The notes below the pieces were generated by a model. It did no database searches, was not told the DNA's origin, and worked only from the letters and a program-made list of their open reading frames with translations. From RHKX01 sp963820055 (lineage in GTDB: Bacteria; Actinomycetota; Thermoleophilia; Solirubrobacterales; 70-9), in contig CAWFYJ010000004.1 in the NCBI GenBank assembly GCA_963820055.1, forward strand, positions 1 through 64,000: a DNA stretch of 64,000 bases, read 5' to 3'. Below are positions 1-8,170 of this stretch, piece after piece (within the stretch, counting starts at the first letter, position 1; each line of letters starts with the position of its first letter). A program made the position numbers and the translations under genes.

Positions 1-338
1 GCGCCGAGGATGCCGAGCCGGTTCGGCGCCGCGAGCATCAGCCGTTGACCGAAGCCGCTCTCGAAGTCGCGGGCGATGCCGAAGCCGGTGAAGACGCCGC
101 CGAACGCCGAGGCCTGCATCAGCACGAACCCGAACTCGAAGGCCGTGTAGCCGTTCGGATAGTCGAAACCGGGCGTCTGGTCGACCCCCGAGAGGCCGCC
201 CGCGAAGGCACCGAAGAAGAAGAGCGGGAAGATCATCGCCGGCAGGAAGAGCGCCGGGTTGGTGACGAAGTTGTGGATGCTCCGCCACGCGACCGCCCGG
301 GCGACCCCGGCAAAGCGGGTGAAGGCGCCGGCGCTCAC
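1..338 (-). CDS. ABC-2 type exporter permease, 5' part only
   Basis: Only the first 112 codons are in the window; the gene runs off the left edge. Translated from the GTG at 338-336 it gives a short cytoplasmic N-terminus, a hydrophobic segment around residues 28-48 (motif FLPAMIFPLFFFG) and a second hydrophobic stretch near 70-90, as in ABC2_membrane (DrrB/NodJ-like) permeases. The start overlaps the stop of the preceding permease by 4 bases (GTGA), which fixes the start and shows operon transcription. The N-terminal layout matches the neighbouring permease at 335-1111, so the two probably form a heterodimeric membrane channel powered by the ATPase at 1108-2122. The substrate cannot be read from sequence; lipids or drugs are typical for the family. 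Confidence 0.85.
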   Translation of the reverse strand, partial: MSAGAFTRFAGVARAVAWRSIHNFVTNPALFLPAMIFPLFFFGAFAGGLSGVDQTPGFDYPNGYTAFEFGFVLMQASAFGGVFTGFGIARDFESGFGQRLMLAAPNRLGILG

Positions 339-1111
339 GTGCGCACCAGGGTCGTCCGGAGGCTGGCGACGGCGAGGCTGAGGAAGACCGCGATCAGCGC
401 GGCGGCGATGCCGAAGGCGAGGCCGAGCGCCTCCCAGTCGATGCCGACGATGTAGAAGCTCCGGATCCCCTCGATCAGGTACGAGAGCGGGTTGATCGTC
501 GCGACGACGCGAAACCAGTCCTGCTGGATCAGGTCCCGAGGCATCGCCATCGACGAGAAGAAGAGGAAGACGAAGAAGACCGGGAACATGCTCTGCATCG
601 CCTCGCTGCTGCCGACCCGCAGGGCGGTGAACGTGCCGACGCAACTGAACGCGAAGCAGATCGTCAGCGAGAGCAGGAAGAGCAGCGGCACCCCGGCCAG
701 CCCCGCCTCGAAGTCGGCGCCGACCACGAAACCGATCACGATGTAGAAGACGGTCTGGACGACGGCGACCCCCATCGCGCCGCCGAGCATCCCGGAGAGC
801 AGCGACGGGCCGCCGAGCGGCGTCATCGCCATTCGGTTGAGGAAGCCGGTCTCGATGTCGGTCGCGAGGTCGGTCCCGGAGTTGAGCAGCGAGAACGTAC
901 CGCCCTGGATGAACGGGATCGCGAGGGCGAAGCTGACGTATGAGTCGGTCGGGAAGCCCGGGATGTCGGTCGCCGCGTCGAGGCCGGCCGAGTTCACGGC
1001 GAGGAGGAAGAGCGGGAAGATGATCGCCGGGACGAAGGCGGCGGGCTGGCGGATCGACCGCAGGAACGACCGGCGCGCGACCTCGTAGATGCTGTCGAGC
1101 TGGTCCCTCAC
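335..1111 (-). CDS. ABC-2 type exporter permease (DrrB-like)
   Basis: A 258-residue integral membrane protein. About six hydrophobic segments are visible, the first near residues 26-42 (AFVPAIIFPLFLLAV) and the last near the C-terminus. The middle holds the loop SSMAMPRDLIQQDWF followed by NPLSYLIEGIR, typical of ABC2_membrane permeases, where an N-P-[LF]-[ST]-Y motif precedes the last helix. The GTG start at 1111-1109 overlaps the ATPase stop by 4 bases, and the stop overlaps the next permease's GTG, so all three genes are translationally coupled. Family members export drugs, lipids or polysaccharide; nothing here decides between these. Confidence 0.9.
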   Translation of the reverse strand: MRDQLDSIYEVARRSFLRSIRQPAAFVPAIIFPLFLLAVNSAGLDAATDIPGFPTDSYVSFALAIPFIQGGTFSLLNSGTDLATDIETGFLNRMAMTPLGGPSLLSGMLGGAMGVAVVQTVFYIVIGFVVGADFEAGLAGVPLLFLLSLTICFAFSCVGTFTALRVGSSEAMQSMFPVFFVFLFFSSMAMPRDLIQQDWFRVVATINPLSYLIEGIRSFYIVGIDWEALGLAFGIAAALIAVFLSLAVASLRTTLVRT

Positions 1112-2122
1112 GAGACGCCGGCGGGGACGGCCTCGTGCTCGCCCGAGGCGGGCTCTCCCGAGCCCTCGAGCTTGCGGCCCGTCTTGTCGAGAAAGACGTC
1201 GTCGAGCGTCGGCTCGTGCAGCTGCAGGTCGGCGACGGCGATTCCCTCGGCATCGAGGCTGCGGACGACGGCGACGAGGCCGCCGGACCCCGGGGCGAGC
1301 CGGACCCAGGCCTTGCCGCTCCCGTCGCCGTCGGCTGAGGCGGCGCCGAAGCGGCCGAGGACGTCGACGAGGCGATCGCGGTCGGCGGGGTCGGCGGCCG
1401 TGGCCCCGACGCTGGGCTCGCCGACCTCGGCCTTGAGGGTTGCCGGCGTGCCCTCGGCGACGATCTTGCCGCGGTCGATGATCCCCACGCGGTCGGCGAG
1501 GCGATCCGCCTCCTCGAGGTACTGGGTCGTCAGAAAGACGGTCATCCCCTCCTCGTCGGCGAGGCGCTCGACCTCCTCCCACAGGGAGCTGCGGCTCTGC
1601 GGATCGAGGCCGGTCGTCGGCTCGTCCAGGAAGAGGATCTTCGGGCCGTGGACGAGGGCGAGCGCGAGATCGAGGCGTCGCTTCATCCCGCCCGAGTAGC
1701 CGCCGACCTTGCGATCGGCGGCCTCAGCGAGACCGACCCGCTCGATCAGCTCGTCGCCGCGCGAGCGGCGCTCCGCCTTGGGGACGCCCTGGAGGGCGGT
1801 CTGCAGGCGCATGTGCTCGCGGGCCGTCAGGTCGAGCGTCGAGCGCGGCCTCCTGAAGCGCGGCGCCGATGACCGACCGGACCTTGCCGCCCTCGCGGGC
1901 GATGTCGAACCCACCGACGCGTGCGACCCCGCCTGTCGGCGGCAGCAGCGTCGTCAGCATCAGCACCGTCGTCGACTTGCCGGCGCCGTTCGGCCCGAGG
2001 AACCCGTAGATCTCACCCCTCTCGACGTGAAGATCGATTCCGTCGACCGCGAGCGGCCCCTTCTTGAACTGCTGGGACAGGCCCTCGACCTCGATGGCCC
2101 TCCCCGTTTCACCCTGCGTCAT
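1108..2122 (-). pseudogene. ABC exporter ATPase (DrrA-like), frameshifted
   Basis: The reading frame starting at ATG 2122-2120 gives the N-terminal half of a drug-exporter ATPase: Walker A GPNGAGKST at residues 43-51, then IGAALQEAALD in the Q-loop region. Immediately after, the family sequence continues only in another frame (LTAREHMRLQ), with signature YSGGMKRR, Walker B ILFLDEP and the DrrA-type C-terminal domain down to 1108. The break lies at 1831-1843, where CTCGAC occurs twice separated by one G; two lost bases or one gained base would explain it. All motifs are otherwise intact, so this is either a very recent mutation or a sequencing error. A -10-like TAAGTT lies 7 nt before the ATG, with no Shine-Dalgarno, suggesting a leaderless mRNA. 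It heads the exporter operon and is divergent from a MarR gene. Confidence 0.85.
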
Positions 2123-2207
2123 GCGCGGCAACTTAGCAGATTCACTTGTGGCGGCACAACAATCAGACAATTGCAATTGTTGACCATCCACCATATGATT
2201 CGCGGCA
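2123..2207. promoter_or_regulatory. Divergent promoter region with MarR-type operator
   Basis: The 85-bp gap between the exporter ATPase and the MarR gene is AT-rich compared with its surroundings. It holds a perfect 14-bp palindrome, acaattgcaattgt (2167-2180), nested in a wider inverted repeat caacaat-N12-attgttg (2157-2182). For the MarR gene, TTGCAA (2171-2176), a 17-bp spacer and TATGAT (2194-2199) make a near-consensus promoter, with the ATG 8 nt further on. For the exporter, TTGTGC (2159-2154 on minus), an 18-bp spacer and TAAGTT (2135-2130) are possible. The operator overlaps both -35 regions, the arrangement expected if MarR represses both transcripts. Confidence 0.75.
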
Positions 2208-2642
2208 ATGGACCGATCAGGCGCGCCCGACCCCGCCGGCTCCGCCTGGCGCTCGATAATGAACCTGGCCGGGTTCGGGGACGGCCGCAAGCCGCGCGTC
2301 CCCGCCGTGGCCCAGCAGTTCGGCCTCTCCCCCAAGCAACTGGTCCTGATCTGGCGCCTGCCGCCGGGGACGACGATGTCGATGCGTGCGATCGGCGAGC
2401 GCCTCGCCTGCGACGCCTCATTCGTGACCGGCATGGTCGATCGCCTCGAGGAGGACGACCTGCTCGAGCGGCGCCCCGACCCCGACGACCGCCGCGTGAC
2501 GCTGATCGCACTCACCGACGCGGGCGCCGCACTGCGCGAGAAGGCCCTGGAGGCACTCTACGAGCCTCCCGAGGAGCTCACGGCGCTCGACCCCGCCGAG
2601 CTCGAGGAGCTGGCGAGGATCCTGGAGAAGACGTCGGGGTAG
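2208..2642 (+). CDS. MarR-family transcriptional regulator
   Basis: A 144-residue winged-helix protein. The MSMRAIGERLACDASFVTGMVDRLEEDDLLERR stretch is the MarR recognition region (residues about 55-87), followed by the wing PDDRRVTLIALTDAGAAL. Length is normal for MarR. It is divergent from the ABC exporter operon and almost certainly controls it and itself through the 2157-2182 palindrome; MarR proteins usually release DNA on binding small phenolic or drug ligands. The ATG lies 8 nt after a good -10 (TATGAT) without a Shine-Dalgarno, so the mRNA is probably leaderless. The exporter ATPase it would control is frameshifted. Confidence 0.92.
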   Translation: MDRSGAPDPAGSAWRSIMNLAGFGDGRKPRVPAVAQQFGLSPKQLVLIWRLPPGTTMSMRAIGERLACDASFVTGMVDRLEEDDLLERRPDPDDRRVTLIALTDAGAALREKALEALYEPPEELTALDPAELEELARILEKTSG

Positions 2643-2648
2643 CTAACT

Positions 2649-2685
2649 CCGGGGAGATCCTCCGCTTCGCGTCCGGTCTCCCCGG
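2649..2685. terminator. Hairpin after MarR gene
   Basis: ccggggaga (2649-2657) and tctccccgg (2677-2685) form a perfect 9-bp stem starting 6 bp after the MarR stop. The MarR gene and thrB converge here, so a bidirectional terminator is expected. There is no T-tract, so intrinsic termination is uncertain. The rest of 2643-2809 contains no gene; a weaker ggatgcg/cgcatcc inverted repeat lies around 2709-2751. Confidence 0.5.
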
Positions 2686-2809
2686 TCGGTGCGGCTGTAG
2701 GGGCCGAGCGGATGCGCCTTCGTCCCGTATCCGGGCCGAATCCGCATCCCTTCCGCCCCGGACCCCCCTCACTGCCAAACTCCTCGGCCAACAGCCCGCC
2801 GGTCCCCTC

Positions 2810-3694
2810 CTACCCGATCTCGACCCGCGCGCCCCGCGGTGAGAACTGCGCCCTCCGGACCTCGGCCCAGTCGCCGGCGAAGTCGGTGAGCTTCTCGAGG
2901 AGGCCGCCCGACTGCCAGAAGGCCCAGACGAGGACGGTCGGGCCGGCGCCGGAGATCGTCGCGCCGATCGCGCCGAGCTCGGCCGCGTGCTCGACCAGCT
3001 CCATCGAACGCGGGTAGAGAGAGGCGCGATAGGGCTGGTGGACCCGGTCGGCGAGGCCGGCGCCGATCAGGTCGAGGTCGGAGCGCTCGATCCCGAGGAC
3101 GAGCTGGGCCGCGGCGGCGACGTTGTGGGTGACGTCGGCCATCGGCAGCTCGGCCGGCAGGGCGGCGCGGGCGGCGGCGGTCGAGACCTCCTCGTGGGGA
3201 ATGACGAGGATGCCCTCGACGCCCTCGGGCGGGTCGAGGCGGACCGGAGCCGGCTGCGCGGCGCCGGCGGCGGCGGGCGGGCAGAGGGTGACGCCGCCGT
3301 AGAGAGCGGCGGCGACGTTGTCGGGGTGGCCCTCGATCTCCGTCGCCTTCGCGAGCAGCGCCTCGCGGTCGTTCGCCAGCTCGAACATGTGGTCGGCGGC
3401 GAGGAGGCCGGCGAGGATCGCCGACGCACTCGAGCCGAGGCCGCGGGCCAGCGGGATCTCGCTGCGGACGCGGAAGGCGATGCCGTCGGCCGGGTGGAGG
3501 CTCTCGAAGGCGCGGACGATCAGGTTGCTGCGGTCGGTCGGCGCCTCGAAGCCCTCGGAGGCGATCGAGAACTCTCCGGCCTCTGCCACCTCGAGCTCGA
3601 GCTCGAAGGCGAGGGCGGCGCCGAGGACGTCGTATCCGGGGCCGAGGTTGGCGGTCGAGGCCGGAACCCGGACGATCCGGCTGCGCCCGCTCAA
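2810..3694 (-). CDS. thrB: Homoserine kinase
   Basis: GHMP-superfamily kinase that phosphorylates L-homoserine to O-phosphohomoserine, the substrate of threonine synthase. The N-terminal VRVPASTANLGPGYDVLG motif and the ATP-binding loop LARGLGSSAS are clear, and the C-terminal GATISGAGPTVLVWA motif completes the family pattern. I place the start at TTG 3694-3692 (294 residues), because a GGTGAGG Shine-Dalgarno sits just upstream and the kinase fold begins 7 residues later; a longer frame would run deep into the preceding gene. The start lies 10 bp beyond the stop of the nucleotidyltransferase gene, so thrB is the last gene of the sugar-nucleotide operon. The usual hom-thrC partners are not in this window. 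Confidence 0.9.
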   Translation of the reverse strand: MSGRSRIVRVPASTANLGPGYDVLGAALAFELELEVAEAGEFSIASEGFEAPTDRSNLIVRAFESLHPADGIAFRVRSEIPLARGLGSSASAILAGLLAADHMFELANDREALLAKATEIEGHPDNVAAALYGGVTLCPPAAAGAAQPAPVRLDPPEGVEGILVIPHEEVSTAAARAALPAELPMADVTHNVAAAAQLVLGIERSDLDLIGAGLADRVHQPYRASLYPRSMELVEHAAELGAIGATISGAGPTVLVWAFWQSGGLLEKLTDFAGDWAEVRRAQFSPRGARVEIG

Positions 3695-3704
3695 CGGGCG
3701 ACCC

Positions 3705-4718
3705 TCACCAGTCGCCCGACGCGAGCCGGGCGGCGTCGCCGGCGATCCCGCGCGCGAGGACACCACCGTCCGGCACCGCAGCGCCGGGGAGGAGCAGCGC
3801 CTCCTTGACCTGCGCCCCGGCGCCGATCGAGGCGCCGGCGCCGATCACGAGTGGACCGGTCAGCGAAGCTCCCGCACCGACCGTGCATCCCTCGCCGAAG
3901 AGCACGCGGCCGTCGACCTCGACGTCGCCGGGCAGGTCGAGGCCGTCCGGGACCGCGCCGTCTCCGAGCTCGCCGCCGAGCCGCGGCAGGGCGACGGCGC
4001 CCTCGACGGCGTCGAGGTTGCCCTGCAGGTACTCGGGGAGGGTCCCGACGTCGTTCCAGTAGGTGTCGATCTCGTGGACGTAGAAGGGCACGTCGTCGGC
4101 GAGCATCGCCGGGAAGACGTCGTTGGCGAAGTCGACCGGGTCGGGCATCTCGTCGCGCGGGAAGTAGTCGAAGACCTCGGGGCTGAAGGCGTAGACCATG
4201 CAGTTGACGAGGTCGGAGAGCGCCTCGGCGGGGTCGGGCTTCTCCTGGAAGCCCTGGATCCGCCCGTCGGAGCCGGTGACGATCACCCCGTATTCGCTGA
4301 CGTCGGCGACCTTCTTGACGCCGAGCGTCGCGACCCCGTCGTTGGCGCGATGGGTGGCCATCAGCGCCGTCAGGTCGGCATCGGTGAGCGCGTCGCCGGC
4401 GAGGACGATGAAATCGTCGCCCGGTTCGGTCAGGAAGTCGGCGACGCCGCGAACGCCGCCGGCCGTACCGAGCAGCTCGTCCTCGTGCCGGTAGGTCACC
4501 TCGACGCCGAGCTTCGAGCCGTCGCCGAGGCGGCCCTGGACCTGCTCGGGGAACCAGTGGAGGTTGGCGATCACCTCGTCGACACCGTGGGCCGCCAGCA
4601 GCAGCACGAGCTGCTCGACGATCGCGACGTTGCCGACGGGCACGACGGGCTTGGGGATGGCGTGGGTGATCGGCCGCAGGCGCGTGCCGAGCCCGGCTGC
4701 CATGACCATCGCCCTCAC
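3705..4718 (-). CDS. Sugar-1-phosphate nucleotidyltransferase with left-handed beta-helix tail
   Basis: A 337-residue nucleotidyltransferase: AAGLGTRLRP at the N-terminus is the nucleotide-binding signature, FIVLAGDALTDADL carries the metal-binding Asp, and FQEKP is the sugar-binding segment. After residue ~240 the hexapeptide-like repeat (GAGASLTGPLVIGAGASIGAGAQV) marks a left-handed beta-helix. This pattern is typical of mannose-1-phosphate guanylyltransferases and glucose-1-phosphate thymidylyl/uridylyltransferases; the exact sugar is not decidable. The GTG start overlaps the isomerase stop (GTGA). The neighbouring phosphomannose/phosphoglucose isomerase suggests GDP-mannose or UDP/dTDP-glucose supply for the envelope. 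Confidence 0.88.
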   Translation of the reverse strand: MRAMVMAAGLGTRLRPITHAIPKPVVPVGNVAIVEQLVLLLAAHGVDEVIANLHWFPEQVQGRLGDGSKLGVEVTYRHEDELLGTAGGVRGVADFLTEPGDDFIVLAGDALTDADLTALMATHRANDGVATLGVKKVADVSEYGVIVTGSDGRIQGFQEKPDPAEALSDLVNCMVYAFSPEVFDYFPRDEMPDPVDFANDVFPAMLADDVPFYVHEIDTYWNDVGTLPEYLQGNLDAVEGAVALPRLGGELGDGAVPDGLDLPGDVEVDGRVLFGEGCTVGAGASLTGPLVIGAGASIGAGAQVKEALLLPGAAVPDGGVLARGIAGDAARLASGDW

Positions 4719-5740
4719 GGTCGGCCCAGGCGGTCCTTGAGGTTTTCGATGACGTCGACGGGAGTCGGGTCGACGCCCTCGCGCGCGGCCAGCTCGAGCG
4801 AGATCAGGTCGCCGAGCATGACCGCCCAGAGCAGGCGCTCGGTGCGGGTCTCGCCCTCGGTCTCGATCGTGATGACGTCGTGGGCGCGATCGGCGATCAG
4901 CTCGGCGGTGAGCTCGACCCGCCGGCGCTCGCGCGGGTGCTGGTCCTGGTCGGTGAGGAAGACGGCGGTGAAGGCGCCCTCCCCTCCCCCGGCCCAGCCG
5001 ACGATCTCGTTGTGGTCGAGCTCGGGGAGCGAGTGGTCGAACGCCGGGAGCTTGGCGTTCTCGTTGACCTGGCACTTCCAGCGGTATGCGACCGGTGCGG
5101 TCAGCCCGCAGCCGTAGAGCAGCGGCACCGACCCGTGGATGCGCTCGGCGACGTCGGCGGCCTTCGCCAGCAGCGACTCGCGCGCGGCCTCGAGGTGGGC
5201 GGCGGAGCTGTCGATCTCGGTCCGGATCGCCGGCCCGGCGCCGACGAGCGCCGCGACCTCGGCGGCGATCGCGAACGTGTAGCCGACCGCGGCGCGCGGC
5301 TGGAGGCCGGCGGGCATGCCGATCACCGGGACGCCGTCGCGACGGGCCGACTCGCCGATCGAGCCGCCGGTGGTGGCGACGATCCGCTGGGCGCCGACCG
5401 CCTCGGCGGCGGCGTAACAACCGAGCGTCTCCTCGGTGTTGCCCGAGTAGCTGGAGCAGAAGATTGCGCGGTCCGGCGGCGTCCACGACGGGACGGCGTA
5501 GCCGCGAACGACGTCGAGCGGCTTGCAGAGGCGGCTGCCGAGCGCGGCGGCGGCGAGGTCGCCGCCGATCGCCGATCCGCCCATTCCACAGACGATCAGT
5601 CCGGTCGCCTCGATCGGGGCGAGGTTCGCCGATCCGACCCGCCAGAGCGCATCGCGGAGATAGTCGGGCAGCGAGAGAGCCGCATCGAGCTGGTCGCCGG
5701 AGTCGATCGCTCCGATCCGGGTGGCGAGGTCGTCGCTCAT
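4715..5740 (-). CDS. Bifunctional phosphoglucose/phosphomannose isomerase
   Basis: 341 residues with two SIS domains. The first has VCGMGGSAIGGDLAAA and the phosphosugar motif SSYSGNTEETL (about residues 95-106); the second carries YGCGLTAPVAYRWKCQVNENAK and ELDHNEIVGW with the catalytic Glu/His region. This is the actinobacterial and archaeal bifunctional PGI/PMI family, which interconverts fructose-6-P with glucose-6-P and mannose-6-P. It sits between two nucleotidyltransferase genes with 4-base overlaps on each side, so it likely supplies hexose phosphate for the nucleotide sugars they make. Confidence 0.9.
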   Translation of the reverse strand: MSDDLATRIGAIDSGDQLDAALSLPDYLRDALWRVGSANLAPIEATGLIVCGMGGSAIGGDLAAAALGSRLCKPLDVVRGYAVPSWTPPDRAIFCSSYSGNTEETLGCYAAAEAVGAQRIVATTGGSIGESARRDGVPVIGMPAGLQPRAAVGYTFAIAAEVAALVGAGPAIRTEIDSSAAHLEAARESLLAKAADVAERIHGSVPLLYGCGLTAPVAYRWKCQVNENAKLPAFDHSLPELDHNEIVGWAGGGEGAFTAVFLTDQDQHPRERRRVELTAELIADRAHDVITIETEGETRTERLLWAVMLGDLISLELAAREGVDPTPVDVIENLKDRLGRP

Positions 5741-6822
5741 GCGCGCTCTCCCGGGTCGACGCGGGCGCCGGGTTCGAGCCCGGAGTCGGCCGTGATCGTC
5801 GCCCCCGAGCCGATCACCGACCCGTACGGCACGAGCGCACCAGCCTCGACGACGACGCCGGAGGCGAGGATCGAGCCGCGGACGACGGCGCCGTCGCCGA
5901 CGAAGCAGCCGGGATGGAGCGCGGAAGCTTCGACGAGGGCGCCGGAGCCGACCTGGACGCCCATGCCGATGACGGCCTTCGGGCCGATCTCGACGTCGGG
6001 GCCGATGTCGGCGTTGTCGTCGACGAAGCTGTGGGCCGCGACCTCGGCGCTCGGGTCGACGACGGCGCTTTCAGCCACGTAGGTGCCGTGCGCGTCGACC
6101 ATCTCGCCGGGCTCGGACTCGACCTTCTTCTCGAGGATGTCCCAGCAGGCGTCGAGGTAGCGCTCCGGCGTTCCGATGTCCATCCAGTAGCCCTCCAGGC
6201 GTCGTGAGTAGAGCCCCTTGCCGACCAGCTCGGGGAAGACCGACCGCTCGATCGAGACGTCCATCCCGGCCGGGACCATGTCGAGGACGTCCTTCTCGAG
6301 GACGTAGGCGCCGGCCGACACCTCGTCGGTGTCGATGTCGGCGGGGTCGGGCTTCTCGAGGAACTCGGTGATCTCGCCGTCGGGGCGGCGGCGGACGAGC
6401 CCGTAGTTGGTGGGGTCGTCGACCGGGTAGAGCGCCAGGGTCGCGCGAGCGTCGCTCGACTCGTGCTGCTCGAGCAGGGCGGTCAGGTCGAGGTCGGTGA
6501 GGACGTCGCCGTTGAGCGCGAAGAAGCGGTCCTCAAGCAGGTCCTCGGCGAACTTGATCGCTCCGGCCGTGCCGCGCGGCTCGGGCTCCTCGACGTAGCG
6601 GAGGCGCGGCCCGCCGGGGATGCCGTCGCCGAGCACCTCGCGGATGTCGTCGGGGCGGAAGCCGCAGGCCATGACGATGTCGTCGACGCCATGGCGGGCG
6701 AGCCAGTCGATCATGTAGCGCAGGAACGGCCGGTCGACGAGCGGGATGACCGGCTTCGGCAGCGTCAGGGTGACCGGACGCAGGCGCGTGCCGTGCCCGC
6801 CGACGAGGATCAGCGCCTGCAT
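5737..6822 (-). CDS. Sugar-1-phosphate nucleotidyltransferase (GDP-mannose pyrophosphorylase-like)
   Basis: 361 residues. LILVGGHGTRLRPVTLTLPKP is the nucleotidyltransferase signature; FFALNGDVLTDLDL binds the metal and ITEFLEKP the sugar. The C-terminal third, from about residue 245, is a left-handed beta-helix of hexapeptide repeats (DIGPDVEIGPKAVIG). The family covers mannose-1-P guanylyltransferase and glucose-1-P thymidylyl/uridylyltransferase. It resembles the paralogue at 3705-4718 in layout but is not a recent copy. ATGA overlap with the isomerase shows coupling. It is first in this three-gene group and follows ugd by 79 bp. Confidence 0.88.
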   Translation of the reverse strand: MQALILVGGHGTRLRPVTLTLPKPVIPLVDRPFLRYMIDWLARHGVDDIVMACGFRPDDIREVLGDGIPGGPRLRYVEEPEPRGTAGAIKFAEDLLEDRFFALNGDVLTDLDLTALLEQHESSDARATLALYPVDDPTNYGLVRRRPDGEITEFLEKPDPADIDTDEVSAGAYVLEKDVLDMVPAGMDVSIERSVFPELVGKGLYSRRLEGYWMDIGTPERYLDACWDILEKKVESEPGEMVDAHGTYVAESAVVDPSAEVAAHSFVDDNADIGPDVEIGPKAVIGMGVQVGSGALVEASALHPGCFVGDGAVVRGSILASGVVVEAGALVPYGSVIGSGATITADSGLEPGARVDPGERA

Positions 6823-6901
6823 TTCGAGCTCTCCTTCGCGGCGTGCATGGAACGGGGTTTCTACACCGTCGCCCGGTCGGGGCGTCGGCCCGGGCCGTCG
6901 C

Positions 6902-8170
6902 TCAGCGCCCGACGCCCTCGTACGTGAACCCGGCGGAACGCAGCGCCTCCGGGTCGAGGAAGTTCCGGCCGTCGACGATCAGCGGGGTCCGCATGCTCGG
7001 CGCCAGCGTCACCCAGTCGAGCTCGCCGAACTCGGGCCACTCGGTCACGAGGATCGCCCCGTCCGCTCCGTCGAGGGCATCCTCGGCACTCGCGGCGAAC
7101 TCGGTCGCCGCCAGCAGTCCGGCGGCGGCCTCGGCGGCGACGGGGTCGAAGGCGACGACGCTCGCGCCCTCGCCCTGCAGTCGCGCCGACAGAACCAGGC
7201 TCGATGCCTCGCGCATGTCGTCTGTGTTCGGCTTGAAGGCGAGCCCGAGCAGCGCGATCCGCTTGCCGACGAGCGAGCCGAGGTGCTTGGTCAGCTTGCC
7301 GATGACGCGGCGCTTCTGGAGCTCGTTGACCTCGATGACCGAGTTGAGGAGCTGGAAGTGGTAGCCGGAGTTGCCGGCGAGCTGCTTTAAAGCAGAAACA
7401 TCTTTCGGGAAACAACTCCCGCCGTAACCAATTCCCGCCTTCAGGAAGGCGCCGCCGATGCGCTCGTCGAGGCCCATTCCGCGGGCGACCTCGGTGACGT
7501 CGGCGCCGACCTCCTCGCAGACGTTGGCGATCTCGTTGATGAAGGAGATCTTCGTGGCGAGGAAGGCGTTCGAGGCGAGCTTGATCATTTCGGCGCTGGC
7601 GACGTCGGTGCGGACGATCTCGCCGCCGAGGGGCTCGTAGAGGCCCGCGACGGCGTCGGCGGCCCACTCGTCGCCGGGGTCGGCGCCGACCACGACCCGG
7701 TCGGGATTGAGGAAGTCCTCGACCGCCGAGCCCTCCTTGAGGAACTCGGGGCAGGACACGTAGGAGAGGCCGGGCATGTCGCGGCGGATCGAGGCGCCGG
7801 TGCCGGACGGGACGGTGCTCTTCATGACGAGCGCGTGGCCGCCGTCCTCGGGCAGTCGCTCGACGACCGCGCGGACCCGCGAGAGGTCGGCGTCGCCGGA
7901 GTAGGTGGGCGGCGTGTCGACGCAGCAGAAGAGCAGCCGGGCGTTCGCCAGCAACTCGTCCATCGAGGTCGTGAAGTGGAGGCGGCCGGCGTGCTCGACG
8001 ACGAGCTCGCCGAGCCCCGGCTCGTGGAACGTGACCTCGCCGGTCGCGAGCTTCGCGACCTTGGCCTCGTCGACGTCCATCGCCCAGACCTCGTGGCCGC
8101 GCGAGGCGAAGCATGCTGCTGTCACGAGGCCGACCCAGCCGACCCCGACGACCCCGACGGGTTCGCTCAC
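6902..8170 (-). CDS. ugd: UDP-glucose 6-dehydrogenase
   Basis: 422 residues. It oxidises UDP-glucose twice to UDP-glucuronate with NAD+ for envelope polysaccharide. The N-terminal Rossmann motif is VGVGWVGLVTAACFA; K197 and N201 (MIKLASNAF) and the nucleophile C253 in GYGGSCFPKD are present, and the C-terminal domain has LGLAFKPNTDDMREA. The GTG start overlaps the LCP gene stop (GTGA). The codons over the active-site motif (7381-7440) are unusually AT-rich and include a TTA leucine codon, unlike the rest of the gene. UDP-mannose/ManNAc dehydrogenases are the main alternative in this superfamily. Confidence 0.9.
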   Translation of the reverse strand: MSEPVGVVGVGWVGLVTAACFASRGHEVWAMDVDEAKVAKLATGEVTFHEPGLGELVVEHAGRLHFTTSMDELLANARLLFCCVDTPPTYSGDADLSRVRAVVERLPEDGGHALVMKSTVPSGTGASIRRDMPGLSYVSCPEFLKEGSAVEDFLNPDRVVVGADPGDEWAADAVAGLYEPLGGEIVRTDVASAEMIKLASNAFLATKISFINEIANVCEEVGADVTEVARGMGLDERIGGAFLKAGIGYGGSCFPKDVSALKQLAGNSGYHFQLLNSVIEVNELQKRRVIGKLTKHLGSLVGKRIALLGLAFKPNTDDMREASSLVLSARLQGEGASVVAFDPVAAEAAAGLLAATEFAASAEDALDGADGAILVTEWPEFGELDWVTLAPSMRTPLIVDGRNFLDPEALRSAGFTYEGVGR

